DNA from: Thalassospira povalilytica
GTDB taxonomy: Bacteria; Pseudomonadota; Alphaproteobacteria; Rhodospirillales; Thalassospiraceae
Assembly (NCBI RefSeq): GCF_002844235.1
Contig: NZ_PGTS01000002.1
Span: 310,001-374,000 of the forward strand
Direction of reading: 5' to 3'
DNA length: 64,000 nt
The position numbers and the translations under genes were made by a program. Shown piece by piece: positions 9,821 to 19,301 of the stretch. The notes below the pieces were generated by a model. That model searched no databases. It saw only the letters and a list, made by a program, of their open reading frames with translations, and had not been told where the DNA came from. Position 1 is the first letter of the stretch. Each line of letters opens with the position of its first letter.

Positions 9821-11029
9821 TTAATCACAAAACGTTTTGTCTTCACCACGCCAGCTTCGCACAAGCCAGAAGGCGAATACCAGCGCAATCCCCGAAAGAC
9901 CAGCCATGAAGTAATAGGCATGTGAACCAAATTGCTCATAAAGCGGCCCGGATGCCCAGATGCTGCTGCCCAGAAAAACACCCATCGACAATGTCGCCAT
10001 CAGGCTTTGTGCGGATGTGGCAAGCTGTTGCGGGATGGCGCGCGCAATAAAGCTGACCGCTGCAAGATGGGTGATGCCAAATGTCATGGCATGAAGCGGC
10101 TGAACAAGCACGATCATCCAGACATTGTCGCTGGACCCCAAAACCGTCCAGCGCAGGATACCGGCCATCGCACCAAGCGAAAACAGAATGCCCGGATGGC
10201 GTCCGCGAACAAACCGGCCTGCAACCGCAAACAGGACAATCTCGGCAACCACGCCGATTGACCAGAAGATGCCGATCATTTCATGCGAATAACCGACCGA
10301 TTCCCAATGGACAGAGGCAAAACTGTAATAGGTGCCATGTGCCCCCTGTGCAAAGCCGATGCAGCCCAGATAAACCAGAAATACCGGTTTGCGCAGCAAA
10401 TAGATCAGGGACGACCCCGAACGCAACGGACGATCGGTCTGGGGATCGGGCATACGGGTGGTGATGACAAAATTGACAATGCCGGCAATGAACAGCATCC
10501 AGACAATCCATTGCGTCGATGTCCCGTCCAGAACCCAGCCGGCACCATATGACGCCACGATAAAGGCAAGCGACCCCCACAGGCGGACACGCCCGTAATC
10601 CAGTTCCCGTGCCTTGCATTCATGCACGGTAATGGTCGTGCCAAGCGGCAATAGCGGCGAAAAGGTAAAACCGATCACCACCGATAACGCCGCAAGCCAC
10701 CAGAAATTACTCGAAACCGGAAAGGCCAGAATGGACAGCACATAAATGCCCGCCAGCCACAGCATCGGCGTTTTGCGATTGCCGGTGCGATCGGCACGCT
10801 GTGCGATCAGCGGGTCGGCAAATACCCGCACCCAGTTGGGCAGGGACAAAAGAATACCGATTTCACCGGCCGATAATCCCTGCGCCTTCAGCCATACCGG
10901 CCAATAGGGCAGGAACACCCCCTGAATCAAAAACAGGCCAGAAAAAAACAGGGCAAGAACGGTCGCTGTTTTCATGCGATCCGGGTCTTTTTGCGGGGCG
11001 GCGTTCATTGTGGTGGCTTGGTCATTCAT
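9821..11029 (-). CDS. MFS transporter, HcaT/3-phenylpropionate type
   Basis: A 12-segment major facilitator protein of about 402 residues. The family layout matches the 3-phenylpropionate/LacY-like MFS group: FSGLFLIQGVFLPYWPVWL in the first helix and LIAQRADRTGNRK in the loop after helix 2. The frame extends further upstream to 11125, but the ATG at 11029 overlaps the mnmC stop in an ATGA, matching the coupling seen for the neighbouring genes. It would act at the inner membrane. The transported compound cannot be told, and its operon with mnmC and dusA gives no metabolic hint. Confidence 0.8.
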   Translation of the reverse strand: MNDQATTMNAAPQKDPDRMKTATVLALFFSGLFLIQGVFLPYWPVWLKAQGLSAGEIGILLSLPNWVRVFADPLIAQRADRTGNRKTPMLWLAGIYVLSILAFPVSSNFWWLAALSVVIGFTFSPLLPLGTTITVHECKARELDYGRVRLWGSLAFIVASYGAGWVLDGTSTQWIVWMLFIAGIVNFVITTRMPDPQTDRPLRSGSSLIYLLRKPVFLVYLGCIGFAQGAHGTYYSFASVHWESVGYSHEMIGIFWSIGVVAEIVLFAVAGRFVRGRHPGILFSLGAMAGILRWTVLGSSDNVWMIVLVQPLHAMTFGITHLAAVSFIARAIPQQLATSAQSLMATLSMGVFLGSSIWASGPLYEQFGSHAYYFMAGLSGIALVFAFWLVRSWRGEDKTFCD

Positions 11030-13080
11030 GTTGTGATCTGGCGACGTTTCAGCCCGCGAATGACAAAGCGCGCCGGATGTATGGCATCCATCAGGGATTT
11101 TTCCAAAGGCAACGGCATGGCGCAAATCTCGCTGGCAAGAATTTCGGCGGCAAGCGGGGCACCAATCAGTCCACGCGCCCCGAACCCGGTACAGATATAC
11201 ACGTCTTTGTGGTAAGGCGCACGGATATATCGCGCGCCTTTTTTCCCTTTATCTATATCGTGATAGCACGAAAGATAGCGGTCAAAATCCGGTGCAGGCC
11301 CGATCAGCGGCAAGTGATCGGCTGTGGTGGTACGGACCGCTGCCCGACCGTCAAGTGCCTTGCCCGACAAATGTTCAGACAGTGCCGGAAGGATTTTCGA
11401 TAACTGTCTGATATTAAATGCATGATCGCTTTCGCGGAGATCTGTTTTGGCATCATCGCGCCCAAACGTTGCTCCGATCACGTGCATGCCGTCACGTTGG
11501 GGGGTGATATATCCCTTATAGCTTAGAACACAACGCATGTTAGCGCTAACATACGTCTCGGCCAATGCGTCGGTCGGGCAATAGGTAATCTGCCCGCGAA
11601 CCGGGTTAAGGTGATCGGAAAGCCAACTGGTTTGGGCAAGGTTTGCGGTTTCGAGGGCGCCGGCGATCACCACCGTATCAAACGGACCAAATTCGCGGCC
11701 ATCGTTGCTGCGCAGTCGCTTGCCATCCGGGCTATCAATGATTTCCGAAATACAGGTCGCAAGCTGACATTCGATATCTTCTGTCAGGGCGCGGACAAAA
11801 GATGGCGGATGGACCCATCCGGCAGAAGGATAGAACACCCCGTCCATCGGAACCGGAATGCCCAGCATGTTGCTGGCTTCATCGCTGGTCATGGCCCGCA
11901 CAAGGTCAGGTTTGTCATGCAAGCGGGCGATCAGGCCGTCAAGACGTTCACGTTTGCGCGGACTGGTCGCAAGGTCCAGCACCCCGCAAAAATCGGCTTC
12001 GACCTTGCCCTGGTCAGCCAGGCGTTTGACCATGCGATGGCTGAACCGATATCCGGCCTCATAGAAACGGCCCATGATCGCATGATCAACCGTCAGATAT
12101 GGTTCGAGCATCCCGATCGGATTGCCCGATGCGGCTTGGGCAAGGTCGCGATGCTGTTCGAACAGCACCACCTTGCAGTCTCGCTGATGCAGGGCACTTG
12201 CGCAGGCGGCACCGGCCATGCCGCCGCCAATAACGGCAACGGTTTTTGCTTTGGTTTTGGTCGCACCGGGCAGGTGAAACCATGGATCATCGGCAATTTC
12301 ATAGCGGGCCTCATCATCGGAAAGTTCCGGTTGGCGGGCCAGAAGGTTTGCCGTGATCATGTCGCGCTTATAGGCAAAGCCTTTGCGTTTGCTGACCTCG
12401 AAACCGGCACTTTCCAACCCGTCACGTGCAATGCGGGCGGCCGTAAAGGTCGCAAGTGTCGCACCGGCCGGGTTAGATGCCGCTGCCAGCGCCGAGAACA
12501 GGGATGGTTGCCACATATCGGGATTGCGCGACGGCGCAAAGCCGTCAAGAAACCAGCAATCAATTGCCCCGGAATATCCCGACCAGCAGTCGATCGCATC
12601 CCCGATCAAAAGCGTCAGGGAGATGGCGCCATCAGCAAGGATAAATCGGTGAATACCGGGCAGCATCGTTTCATGGGGCCAGACATCGCCAAGTTGTTCT
12701 GACAAGTCTGCCAATTCCGGCCAGCTTCTATGCGCGCGGATCATGTCATCGCGCGATAACGGGTATTTTTCGACCGAAACAAAGTGCAGGCGTTTGGACC
12801 GATCCGGATCCTGTGCCCAGCATTGCCAGGCCGCCAGAAAATTCAGCCCGGTGCCAAATCCCGTTTCACCAATGGTAAAATTGTCTTTGCCTTGCCAGGC
12901 CGTCGGCAAATTGTTGCCATCGACGAACACATAATGTGTTTCAGCAAGCCCGTCTTTGGGATTGTAATAAACATCGCCAAAATGCGGGGAAAACGGGACA
13001 TCGCCATCGCGCCAGGTTATCGCGCCGGCTTTGGCAGGGGCGTCATTTTCCCCGATGACGTCATGGTCCCGTGCTGTCAT
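11026..13080 (-). CDS. mnmC: Bifunctional tRNA mnm5s2U34 biosynthesis protein MnmC
   Basis: At 684 residues it has the full two-domain length (E. coli 668). The N-terminal domain is the methyltransferase MnmC2, with [16 protein letters not shown] as the SAM loop at about residues 50-65 and [16 protein letters not shown] downstream. The C-terminal domain is the FAD-dependent oxidoreductase MnmC1, with [17 protein letters not shown] as its Rossmann fold from about residue 270 and a DAO-like end. It finishes the wobble-uridine modification of tRNAs that read NNA/NNG codons. Start and stop overlap dusA and the MFS gene, so tRNA modification genes and a transporter share a transcript. Confidence 0.95.
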   Translation of the reverse strand: MTARDHDVIGENDAPAKAGAITWRDGDVPFSPHFGDVYYNPKDGLAETHYVFVDGNNLPTAWQGKDNFTIGETGFGTGLNFLAAWQCWAQDPDRSKRLHFVSVEKYPLSRDDMIRAHRSWPELADLSEQLGDVWPHETMLPGIHRFILADGAISLTLLIGDAIDCWSGYSGAIDCWFLDGFAPSRNPDMWQPSLFSALAAASNPAGATLATFTAARIARDGLESAGFEVSKRKGFAYKRDMITANLLARQPELSDDEARYEIADDPWFHLPGATKTKAKTVAVIGGGMAGAACASALHQRDCKVVLFEQHRDLAQAASGNPIGMLEPYLTVDHAIMGRFYEAGYRFSHRMVKRLADQGKVEADFCGVLDLATSPRKRERLDGLIARLHDKPDLVRAMTSDEASNMLGIPVPMDGVFYPSAGWVHPPSFVRALTEDIECQLATCISEIIDSPDGKRLRSNDGREFGPFDTVVIAGALETANLAQTSWLSDHLNPVRGQITYCPTDALAETYVSANMRCVLSYKGYITPQRDGMHVIGATFGRDDAKTDLRESDHAFNIRQLSKILPALSEHLSGKALDGRAAVRTTTADHLPLIGPAPDFDRYLSCYHDIDKGKKGARYIRAPYHKDVYICTGFGARGLIGAPLAAEILASEICAMPLPLEKSLMDAIHPARFVIRGLKRRQITT

Positions 13081-14072
13081 GCAGACAGGGCCTCGTCATC
13101 ACGTTCGGGCACCAGTGCCAGTGCTTCGCGCACGACTTCGGTTCCGGCACCTTTGCGATGGGCATTTTCGCTGAGATAACGACGCCATTGCTTGGCACCA
13201 CGCATTTGCTGGAACAGGCCAAGCATGTGACGGGTGACATGACCAATGGTGGCATTTTCTTCGGTAAGATGTTGCTCGATATAGGGCAACATGGCTTCGA
13301 CCACCTGATGACGGGTCAGCGGTTTGGCATCATCGCCATAAAAGCGACGGTCGACATCGGCCAGAATATAGGGGTTCTGATAGGCTTCGCGTCCGATCAT
13401 CACACCATCAACATGTTTAAGGTGCTCTTCGGTTTCATCAAGCGTCTTGATGCCGCCATTGATCAGAATTTCGAGTTCGGGGAATTCCTGTTTAAGCTGA
13501 TAAACCAGCTCGTATTTCAGGGGCGGGACTTCGCGGTTTTCTTTGGGTGACAGACCTTTGAGCCAGGCCTTGCGGGCATGGACGATGAATGTTTTGCACC
13601 CGGCATTGGCAACGGTTTCGGTGAACCGTTTAAGGGATGGATAGTCTTCCTGATCATCAATGCCGATCCGGTTTTTGACGGTAACCGGCGCGTCACTGGC
13701 AGCGATCATTGATTTGACGCAGTCGGCCACAATATCGGGTGTCCCCATCAGGCAAGCCCCGAACGCACCATTTTGCACCCGATCAGATGGGCAGCCGCAA
13801 TTCAGATTAATCTCGTCATAGGCATATTGATTGGCGATGTCACAGGCACGTGCCAGATCATCCGGATCGCTGCCGCCAAGCTGAAGCGCAACCGGGTGTT
13901 CCGCCGTGTTGTAGCGCAGATGCCGGTCAACGTCGCCATGAATGATCGCGCCTGTTGTGACCATTTCGGTATAAAGCAACGTATGACGACTGATCTGGCG
14001 CAAGAAATAGCGATCATGCCGATCCGTCCAGTCCATCATCGGGGCGACGGAAATACGTCGATTAACAGTCAT
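13077..14072 (-). CDS. dusA: tRNA dihydrouridine synthase DusA
   Basis: A flavin enzyme that reduces uridine in the tRNA D-loop. It shows the DusA subfamily signature [19 protein letters not shown] with the catalytic cysteine, the N-terminal [15 protein letters not shown] segment, and [15 protein letters not shown] near the phosphate-binding site. The frame reaches a TTG at 14093, but the ATG at 14072, preceded by GGTAGG, aligns better with the family start and gives 331 residues (family about 330). It overlaps mnmC by ATGA, so the two tRNA-modifying enzymes are coupled. Confidence 0.95.
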   Translation of the reverse strand: MTVNRRISVAPMMDWTDRHDRYFLRQISRHTLLYTEMVTTGAIIHGDVDRHLRYNTAEHPVALQLGGSDPDDLARACDIANQYAYDEINLNCGCPSDRVQNGAFGACLMGTPDIVADCVKSMIAASDAPVTVKNRIGIDDQEDYPSLKRFTETVANAGCKTFIVHARKAWLKGLSPKENREVPPLKYELVYQLKQEFPELEILINGGIKTLDETEEHLKHVDGVMIGREAYQNPYILADVDRRFYGDDAKPLTRHQVVEAMLPYIEQHLTEENATIGHVTRHMLGLFQQMRGAKQWRRYLSENAHRKGAGTEVVREALALVPERDDEALSA

Positions 14073-14215
14073 ATGCCTACCGTTTGTGTTCAAAGCGGGT
14101 GAATGGGGTTGCCGTATTCCAAGCGCCGTCTTTATATAGGTTCAGGGATTAAGGGTCAAAACCGATTGAGCGATGCATGGCTGCATCCCGAGTTTGAAAA
14201 TTAACAGGAATAGAT

Positions 14216-14569
14216 ATGGTCACGATTTACGGCATCAAGAATTGCGATACTGTCCGCAAAACCCTGAAATGGTTCGATGCACAAGGTGTTGAAAACAAAT
14301 TGCATGATTTCCGTGTGGACGGCATTGATGCCAAAACCATCGAAGGATGGCTTGATGAAGTCGGTGGCGCGGTGCTGATCAATAAACGCGGGCCAAGCTA
14401 TCGCAATCTGTCTGATGCCGATAAGGCAACGCTGGAGCAGGGCGGGGCAAAGGCCGCAGAAATTCTTGCGGCCAACCCGACTGTGATCAAACGACCGGTC
14501 GTTGATTTCGGTGCGACCCGTTCGGTCGCCTATGATGAAAAACGCTGGACGGAACTGGCGGGCCTTTAA
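14216..14569 (+). CDS. ArsC/Spx family reductase-like protein (YffB type)
   Basis: The 117-residue thioredoxin-fold protein starts with MVTIYGIKNCDTVRKTLKWF. There is one cysteine in the active-site loop, with no CxxC as in Spx and no further conserved redox cysteines. The later IKRPVV segment is the family cis-proline region. This matches the YffB/ArsC-like group, whose members are named arsenate reductases by homology but probably act as glutathione-dependent thiol reductases. No ars genes lie nearby, which argues against an arsenic role. AGGAATAGAT precedes the ATG. The HAD gene follows after 11 bases and is probably cotranscribed. Confidence 0.82.
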   Translation: MVTIYGIKNCDTVRKTLKWFDAQGVENKLHDFRVDGIDAKTIEGWLDEVGGAVLINKRGPSYRNLSDADKATLEQGGAKAAEILAANPTVIKRPVVDFGATRSVAYDEKRWTELAGL

Positions 14570-14580
14570 GGGTATCTGAC

Positions 14581-15255
14581 ATGACAAAGCCGGTTATTCG
14601 TGGCGTGATCTTTGATTGCGACGGTGTTCTTGTGGACACGGAAACACTTGCCTGTCGTGTTCTGACCGAACAGCTGTGTGAATATGGCTGCGATATGGAC
14701 ATGACAAAGACCCATGATCTTTTCATCGGCGGGACACTTGCGATGGTGCCCCCGAAAATGAAGGAACTGTTTGACATCACCTTGCCCGAAGACTGGCTTG
14801 CGGAATGTTATGAACGGACCTTTGTGGCGTTTCGCAATGATCTGGAACCGTTTGCCGATCTGGGGCCGATCCTTGATCTTCTTGATCACCACGGCATTCC
14901 GATGGCGGTTGGCAGCAACGGCCCCCATAACAAGATGGATGTTTCACTGGGCAAGGTCGGGATCAAGGATCGCTTCGGGGATCGGATCTGTTCGGCCCAT
15001 GACGTCAAAAATGCCAAACCGCATCCGGATGTCTATTTGCTGGCAGCGGAAAGAATGGGACTGCCGATCACGGACTGCGTGGTCGTTGATGACAGCCAGA
15101 ACGGGGTCCGGGCAGGCGTGGCATCGGGGGCAACAACCGTCGGGTTGGTTGACATCACACCGGCACAGTATCTGCTTGATGCCGGTGCGCATTTCATTGC
15201 CAATGATCACAAGGATTTGCACAGCCTGTTTGAAAGCTGGATCACAGCAGCCTGA
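14581..15255 (+). CDS. HAD family hydrolase (beta-phosphoglucomutase-like)
   Basis: The 224-residue protein has all HAD-IA motifs: VIFDCDGVLVDTE (motif I with the nucleophile Asp), VGSNGPHNK (motif II), KPHPDVYLLAAERMG (motif III lysine) and VVDDSQNGVRAG (motif IV). A helical cap sits between motifs I and II. The group dephosphorylates small sugar phosphates, phosphoglycolate or riboflavin precursors, and the exact substrate is not predictable. It probably shares a transcript with the ArsC-like gene just upstream. Confidence 0.85.
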   Translation: MTKPVIRGVIFDCDGVLVDTETLACRVLTEQLCEYGCDMDMTKTHDLFIGGTLAMVPPKMKELFDITLPEDWLAECYERTFVAFRNDLEPFADLGPILDLLDHHGIPMAVGSNGPHNKMDVSLGKVGIKDRFGDRICSAHDVKNAKPHPDVYLLAAERMGLPITDCVVVDDSQNGVRAGVASGATTVGLVDITPAQYLLDAGAHFIANDHKDLHSLFESWITAA

Positions 15256-15281
15256 ATAACCGCTGATGACGGTAAAGATAA

Positions 15282-15315
15282 AAGGGCGGAACAGCGTCAC
15301 GGCTGTTCCGCCCTT
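15282..15315. terminator. Bidirectional intrinsic terminator
   Basis: A 14-bp stem (AAGGGCGGAACAGC with GCTGTTCCGCCCTT) and a six-base loop stand between the convergent HAD and gamma-glutamyltransferase genes. A T-rich stretch follows on the plus strand. Confidence 0.85.
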
Positions 15316-15349
15316 GTTGTTGCATGGTGTTTTGCTACGCTTGTTTGGC

Positions 15350-17134
15350 CTAATTTCCGATAACCAGTCCCTCGCGGCGCGGATCGGCGCCACCGATCAA
15401 TGTATCTTCGGTGATCATGATGGCGTGAATGCCGGAATTAAGGTCCTGGATACTGGTTTTAAAACCCATTGCCTCCAATTCGGGGGCAAGTGATGTGGCG
15501 GGTGTGCCCGCCTCGACATCAAATGTACCAAACCGGTTGACCAGATGGGGCATGTTGATGGCTTCTTGCGGGGACATGTTCCAATCAATCATTGCGATGA
15601 GTGACTGGGCGACATACCCGATAATGCGCGACCCGCCCGGGGAGCCGACGGCAAGGAACGGTTTGTCATCTTTCATCACGATGGTCGGGGCCATTGACGA
15701 TCGCGGGCGTTTACCCGGTTCTAGCCGGTTGGCGATGGGAACGCCGTCCTTGTGCGTGCGGAATGAAAAATCGGTCAACTCGTTATTAAGCATGAAGCCG
15801 TTCACCATAAGCCGCGAACCAAAGCCGTTTTCGATGGTTGTTGTCATCGACACGACATTGCCATAGCTGTCGACAATTGAAAAATGGCTGGTACTCGGGA
15901 GTTCGATGGCCTCATCATCGGCAAGCTTCATCGCATGACTAAAGGATGGCAAGCCGGCTTCGACGTTATCAAGCGCGCGCTTGCTGGTAAGCAATTTGGA
16001 CCGTTCACCAAGATAATCCTTATCAAGCAATCCGCTTAACGGCATCGGGACAAAATCGATATCGGCCATATACCGGCCGCGATCGGCAAAGGCCAGCCGC
16101 GATGCATCCCCGATCAGGTGCCAGCTTTCAGCCGCATTCGGCCCAAGCGTTGCGATGTCATATGGCTCGATCAGGCCAAGGATTTGTCCGACCGTAAGTG
16201 CGCCTGACGATGGCGGGCCCATGCCACAAACGTCATAGCCGCGATATTCGGCGCAGACCGGTTGACGTTCCTTGACCTGATAATTGGCAAAGTCACGCAT
16301 GGATAAAACGCCGGGGTTCCAGGTCGCACCTTTGATTTTGGCAACAATGTCCCGTGCGATGGACCCGTAATAGAAGTTTTCAGTGCCATGTTGGGCAAGA
16401 TCGCGCAATGTGGCCGCATAATCCGGATTGCGCAGGGTCGTCCCGGCGGCAATCGGGGTGCCATTGCTGTTAAAGAAATAATTCCGTGCCGTCGGGTCGC
16501 GCGACAATTTTTCCTGATCTGCCGCGATCAATGACGCCAGGCGTTCGGAAACCGCAAATCCGGCATCCGCACGTGTGATGGCTGGCGACAGGACGACCGG
16601 CCAGTCAAGTTGCCCCCATTTTTCATGGGCCGTTTTCAGTAATGCCGGGGTGCCCGGTGTCCCAACGGACCGGCCACCGACAACCGCGTCATAGAATTTA
16701 AGCGGTTCGCCATTGTCATCCTGAAACAGGGTGGGGGTCGCGTCAAGCGGGGCGGTCTCACGGCCATCAAGGGTGGTGAGGGTGCCGTTTTGTGCGTCGT
16801 AATAAACAAGAAACGCCCCGCCACCAAGGCCGGACGACTGTGGTTCAACAAGGCCCAGCATCGTCTGGACTGCAACCATGGCATCAATGGCATTGCCGCC
16901 CTGTTGCAGAATATCTGCACCAGCCTTTGCGGCATGCGGATTGGCTGCCGAAACCATCCAGTGTCGAGCGTGAATGTCTGTGCGCGGGGCGGATGTGGCG
17001 GTGCCGTTTTCCGGGGCAACGGCATCGGTGGCCTGTTGGGCTGTTGCCGATGTGCTGATCGTGCCTGCGATCCCCGCCATGGCTATGACGGGAAGGACCC
17101 GGATCAATGGGAAAAGACTGTTCATGTGGGGCAT
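15350..17134 (-). CDS. ggt: Gamma-glutamyltransferase (periplasmic)
   Basis: This enzyme cleaves glutathione and other gamma-glutamyl compounds in the periplasm. It begins with a signal peptide (about residues 4-30, ending SATAQQ). The large subunit has NPHAAKAGADILQQGGNAID. The autoprocessing threonine lies in PSTSHFSIVD (T of TSH), followed by SYGNVVSMTTTIEN of the small subunit, and SPGGSRI supplies the oxyanion glycines. The frame extends to 17167, but the ATG at 17134 (AAGGTTGGTG upstream) or 17125 is a better start for the signal peptide. Total length near 594 residues fits the family (about 580). It stands as a single gene. Confidence 0.95.
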   Translation of the reverse strand: MPHMNSLFPLIRVLPVIAMAGIAGTISTSATAQQATDAVAPENGTATSAPRTDIHARHWMVSAANPHAAKAGADILQQGGNAIDAMVAVQTMLGLVEPQSSGLGGGAFLVYYDAQNGTLTTLDGRETAPLDATPTLFQDDNGEPLKFYDAVVGGRSVGTPGTPALLKTAHEKWGQLDWPVVLSPAITRADAGFAVSERLASLIAADQEKLSRDPTARNYFFNSNGTPIAAGTTLRNPDYAATLRDLAQHGTENFYYGSIARDIVAKIKGATWNPGVLSMRDFANYQVKERQPVCAEYRGYDVCGMGPPSSGALTVGQILGLIEPYDIATLGPNAAESWHLIGDASRLAFADRGRYMADIDFVPMPLSGLLDKDYLGERSKLLTSKRALDNVEAGLPSFSHAMKLADDEAIELPSTSHFSIVDSYGNVVSMTTTIENGFGSRLMVNGFMLNNELTDFSFRTHKDGVPIANRLEPGKRPRSSMAPTIVMKDDKPFLAVGSPGGSRIIGYVAQSLIAMIDWNMSPQEAINMPHLVNRFGTFDVEAGTPATSLAPELEAMGFKTSIQDLNSGIHAIMITEDTLIGGADPRREGLVIGN

Positions 17135-17242
17135 GTCACCAACCTTTGTTCTGGCTAAGGTGAACATGCTCCCAGAAAATGTCTGTGATTTAAAGCCATC
17201 GTTTTGCAGCAGATCAAAAGTTCAACCACAAATGATCGATGA

Positions 17243-18079
17243 TCATGCCGCGCTTTTGTTGCCCTTGGTGCGCTGCTGGGTCACCAGCTTGACCTGAAGC
17301 CATTCAAGCATGGTCTCGGCCACCTTTTCCCAGTTTTTATCAAGCATCATGGCGTGGTGAATATCATCAACCAGCGCATAGTCGGCGTGATATTTCCTGG
17401 CAGTGTGGTGGATCAGTTCGCTTTGAATGATTTCATCATCATGGGCCCCGATCACCAGCATTGCCGGTGTGTCGTCCGCGGTCAGGAAAATCGGATTGGC
17501 GCCCATCATATCAAGAAGTGCGCGCTGACTTTCCGTTTCCAGACGCCCGAAATAGATCATGCCTTCGTCTTCGGCGATGTCGGGCGACAGCATGGCGCGA
17601 CCCAGTCGTTCGCGCAAAAATGTGTGCGGGCCGATTGCCTGAAGCCAGGCCATCTGAAAATAAAGATCGGGCTGGGCCATCGCCATCATGGTATTGCTGG
17701 CCAGAAGGCCTTCGGGCGGGACCGATGCCATCAGAATGGCAGCTTCGGCAGTGTGCTGTTCCAGATATTTCTGAATGATATAGCCACCCATTGAATGGCC
17801 GATCAGAACCGGCGTCTGCCCAAGTGTGTCGACAACTTCTTCCAGATCCTCGACATAATCATCAATCGAGGCAAGGCTGCGCAATTGTCGTCCGCCACTG
17901 CCACCGTGCCCTCTGAGTGAAAAGGATACGGTTTCAAATCCCTTGTCGGCAAACCAGTTCAGGAAATGCTCGTTCCAGCACCAGGCACCAGTAAAGGCCC
18001 CGTGCACGAAGACAAGCGGGTGTTTGCTTTTGGGTTTGCCCGTCGGACTGCGGCGGAAAATTTCCAGTTCTGGACTCAT
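17243..18079 (-). CDS. Alpha/beta hydrolase
   Basis: A 278-residue alpha/beta-fold hydrolase. It has the oxyanion region LVFVHGAFTGAWCW, the nucleophile elbow GHSMGG, an acidic residue region VIGAHDDEI, and a histidine in DDIHHAMML as the third triad member. The start at 18079 is set by AGGAG eight bases upstream; the longer frame to 18154 lacks a site. Cytoplasmic, no signal peptide. Such proteins are esterases, lactonases or C-C hydrolases, and no neighbour narrows the substrate. Confidence 0.85.
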   Translation of the reverse strand: MSPELEIFRRSPTGKPKSKHPLVFVHGAFTGAWCWNEHFLNWFADKGFETVSFSLRGHGGSGGRQLRSLASIDDYVEDLEEVVDTLGQTPVLIGHSMGGYIIQKYLEQHTAEAAILMASVPPEGLLASNTMMAMAQPDLYFQMAWLQAIGPHTFLRERLGRAMLSPDIAEDEGMIYFGRLETESQRALLDMMGANPIFLTADDTPAMLVIGAHDDEIIQSELIHHTARKYHADYALVDDIHHAMMLDKNWEKVAETMLEWLQVKLVTQQRTKGNKSAA

Positions 18080-18325
18080 GCTGGGTCTCCTAAAGGAAAC
18101 AGGACCAATATGTGATGAAGTCGTATGGGAAATTCTGCAAACATGTTCGCACATGCAGCATGGTCATGTCTATCGGGATGTGCTGATTTACATCTTGTTG
18201 CAATAGATTGTCAGTGCCTGGTTGTTTGCTTATGATTGTGTACGGGACAGTGGAAGTATCAAGAGGGGCAGCGTCACAGTTGCCAATTCGAATAACAACA
18301 ACAGCGCAACATAAAGCATGGGTTC

Positions 18326-19006
18326 ATGACCAAATTATCTGTCGTTGGCATTTTTGCTAACCTCGACGAAGACGCACTTGGGGACGTTGAACGTCACATC
18401 AATCGCAAAACATATGCAGCCGGTGCCCAGATCATCGAGCCCGAAGCAGACAGTTCAGACGTCTATCTGATTTTGTCGGGCCGTGTACGGATCGTGAATT
18501 ATTCCCTGTCGGGGCGCGAAATCACGCTTGAAGAAATCGGTGCTGGCGGTTGTGTCGGTCAATTGTCCGCGATTGACGGGGAACCCAGATCGGCCTGTGT
18601 TTTTGCTGTGGATGATACGGATGTCGGGATTTTGAGCCCCGCGAACTTTGAAAAAGTTGTCAAAAGTCATCCGTCTGTGGCCTGGAATGTGATCAGCGAA
18701 CTGGCGCGGATTGTGCGCACATCAACGCGCCGGATTGTCGATGTCAGCACGCTTGGTGCAAACGAACGGGTCATTGCCGAAATCCTGCGTCGGGCGCAAC
18801 AGGTTTGCGATGACAAGGGGGCGGCAACCTTGTCGCCAGTACCGGTGCATTCCGAGGTAGCCGGCCGTGTAAGCACGTCGCGCGAAACCGTTGCGCGCGT
18901 GATGGGAAGTCTTGGCCGCAAGGGGCTGGTCAACAAGATTGACAGCGGATTGCATGTTCCAGATGTCCGTCGCCTTGAAGAATTCCTGAGCGAGTCCATT
19001 CACTGA
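18326..19006 (+). CDS. CRP/FNR family transcriptional regulator, CRP-like
   Basis: A 226-residue CRP-fold protein with an N-terminal cyclic-nucleotide-binding beta roll (about 10-120), a dimer helix and a C-terminal winged helix. The ligand pocket segment GQLSAIDGEPRSACV keeps the Arg-Ser pair of CRP but has Gln where CRP has the ribose-binding Glu72. There is no FNR cysteine cluster. The recognition helix TSRETVARVMGSL repeats the CRP Arg-Glu-x-x-x-Arg contacts, so the expected operator is TGTGA-N6-TCACA. A perfect copy lies at 19090-19105, just downstream. No strong ribosome site is visible before the ATG; an out-of-frame ATG lies at 18318. Confidence 0.9.
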   Translation: MTKLSVVGIFANLDEDALGDVERHINRKTYAAGAQIIEPEADSSDVYLILSGRVRIVNYSLSGREITLEEIGAGGCVGQLSAIDGEPRSACVFAVDDTDVGILSPANFEKVVKSHPSVAWNVISELARIVRTSTRRIVDVSTLGANERVIAEILRRAQQVCDDKGAATLSPVPVHSEVAGRVSTSRETVARVMGSLGRKGLVNKIDSGLHVPDVRRLEEFLSESIH

Positions 19007-19089
19007 TCGTCTTACGGATGGTCGGTAAAATTGCCAAAAACGATGTTTCTGCTCGGAAATGTCACAAAATGAACGATTTTTCGATCAGT

Positions 19090-19105
19090 TGTGATGGCTG
19101 TCACA
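19090..19105 (+). promoter_or_regulatory. CRP-type operator, perfect palindrome
   Basis: TGTGATGGCTGTCACA is an exact TGTGA-N6-TCACA site. Its centre (19097.5) is 41.5 bases before a plausible start of transcription at 19139, the class II activator position. The CRP-like gene ending at 19006 has a recognition helix expected to read this sequence. Confidence 0.7.
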
Positions 19106-19126
19106 GAAATAGCGAGTATGCGCAGG

Positions 19127-19132
19127 TAGTAA
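19127..19132 (+). promoter_or_regulatory. Candidate -10 element of the small RNA
   Basis: TAGTAA, within the AT-rich run TAGTAATAAT at 19127-19136, is placed to start transcription near 19139. No good -35 hexamer is present, as expected for an activator-dependent promoter with the CRP site over that region. Confidence 0.5.
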
Positions 19133-19138
19133 TAATCT

Positions 19139-19219
19139 TGTGACGGGCATTTCGATGGTCCGGCACATCTCCCCCAAGAGAGTTTACTGGCCGTACTTTT
19201 TAGTACGGCCATTTTTTTT
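19139..19219 (+). ncRNA. Candidate CRP-controlled small RNA, about 80 nt
   Basis: The predicted transcript has three parts. A 5' hairpin at 19140-19166 is capped by a UUCG tetraloop (GGGCAU-UUCG-AUGGUCC, extended by GUG/CAC). A C-rich segment CUCCCCC at 19169-19175 is placed in the loop of a weak CUC/GAG stem. A strong terminator follows at 19188-19219. There is no open reading frame or ribosome site in it. C-rich unpaired loops are a known way for bacterial small RNAs to pair with Shine-Dalgarno sequences. Promoter, operator and terminator together support a real transcript; targets are unknown. Confidence 0.6.
19188..19219 (+). terminator. Intrinsic terminator of the small RNA
   Basis: A ten-bp stem (TGGCCGTACT with AGTACGGCCA), a four-base T loop and eight T residues. 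It is 180 bases beyond the CRP-like gene, so it mainly serves the small RNA and may also end leftover regulator transcripts. Confidence 0.9.
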
Positions 19220-19301
19220 GCGTTTTCGCATGGCGATGGTGCGGATGCCTTTGTAATCTGACGCGATTATTCAGCATCATTAACGCAAAAGGATGGCAGG
19301 A

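Noticed and set aside
11611..12702. Long plus-strand open frame (363 codons) opposite mnmC
   Set aside because: Antisense to a well-supported enzyme; cysteine- and arginine-rich composition without domain motifs, a shadow of codon bias.
14216..14569. Arsenate reductase call for the ArsC-like gene
   Set aside because: Only one cysteine is in the active loop and no ars genes are near; the YffB-type thiol reductase reading is safer.
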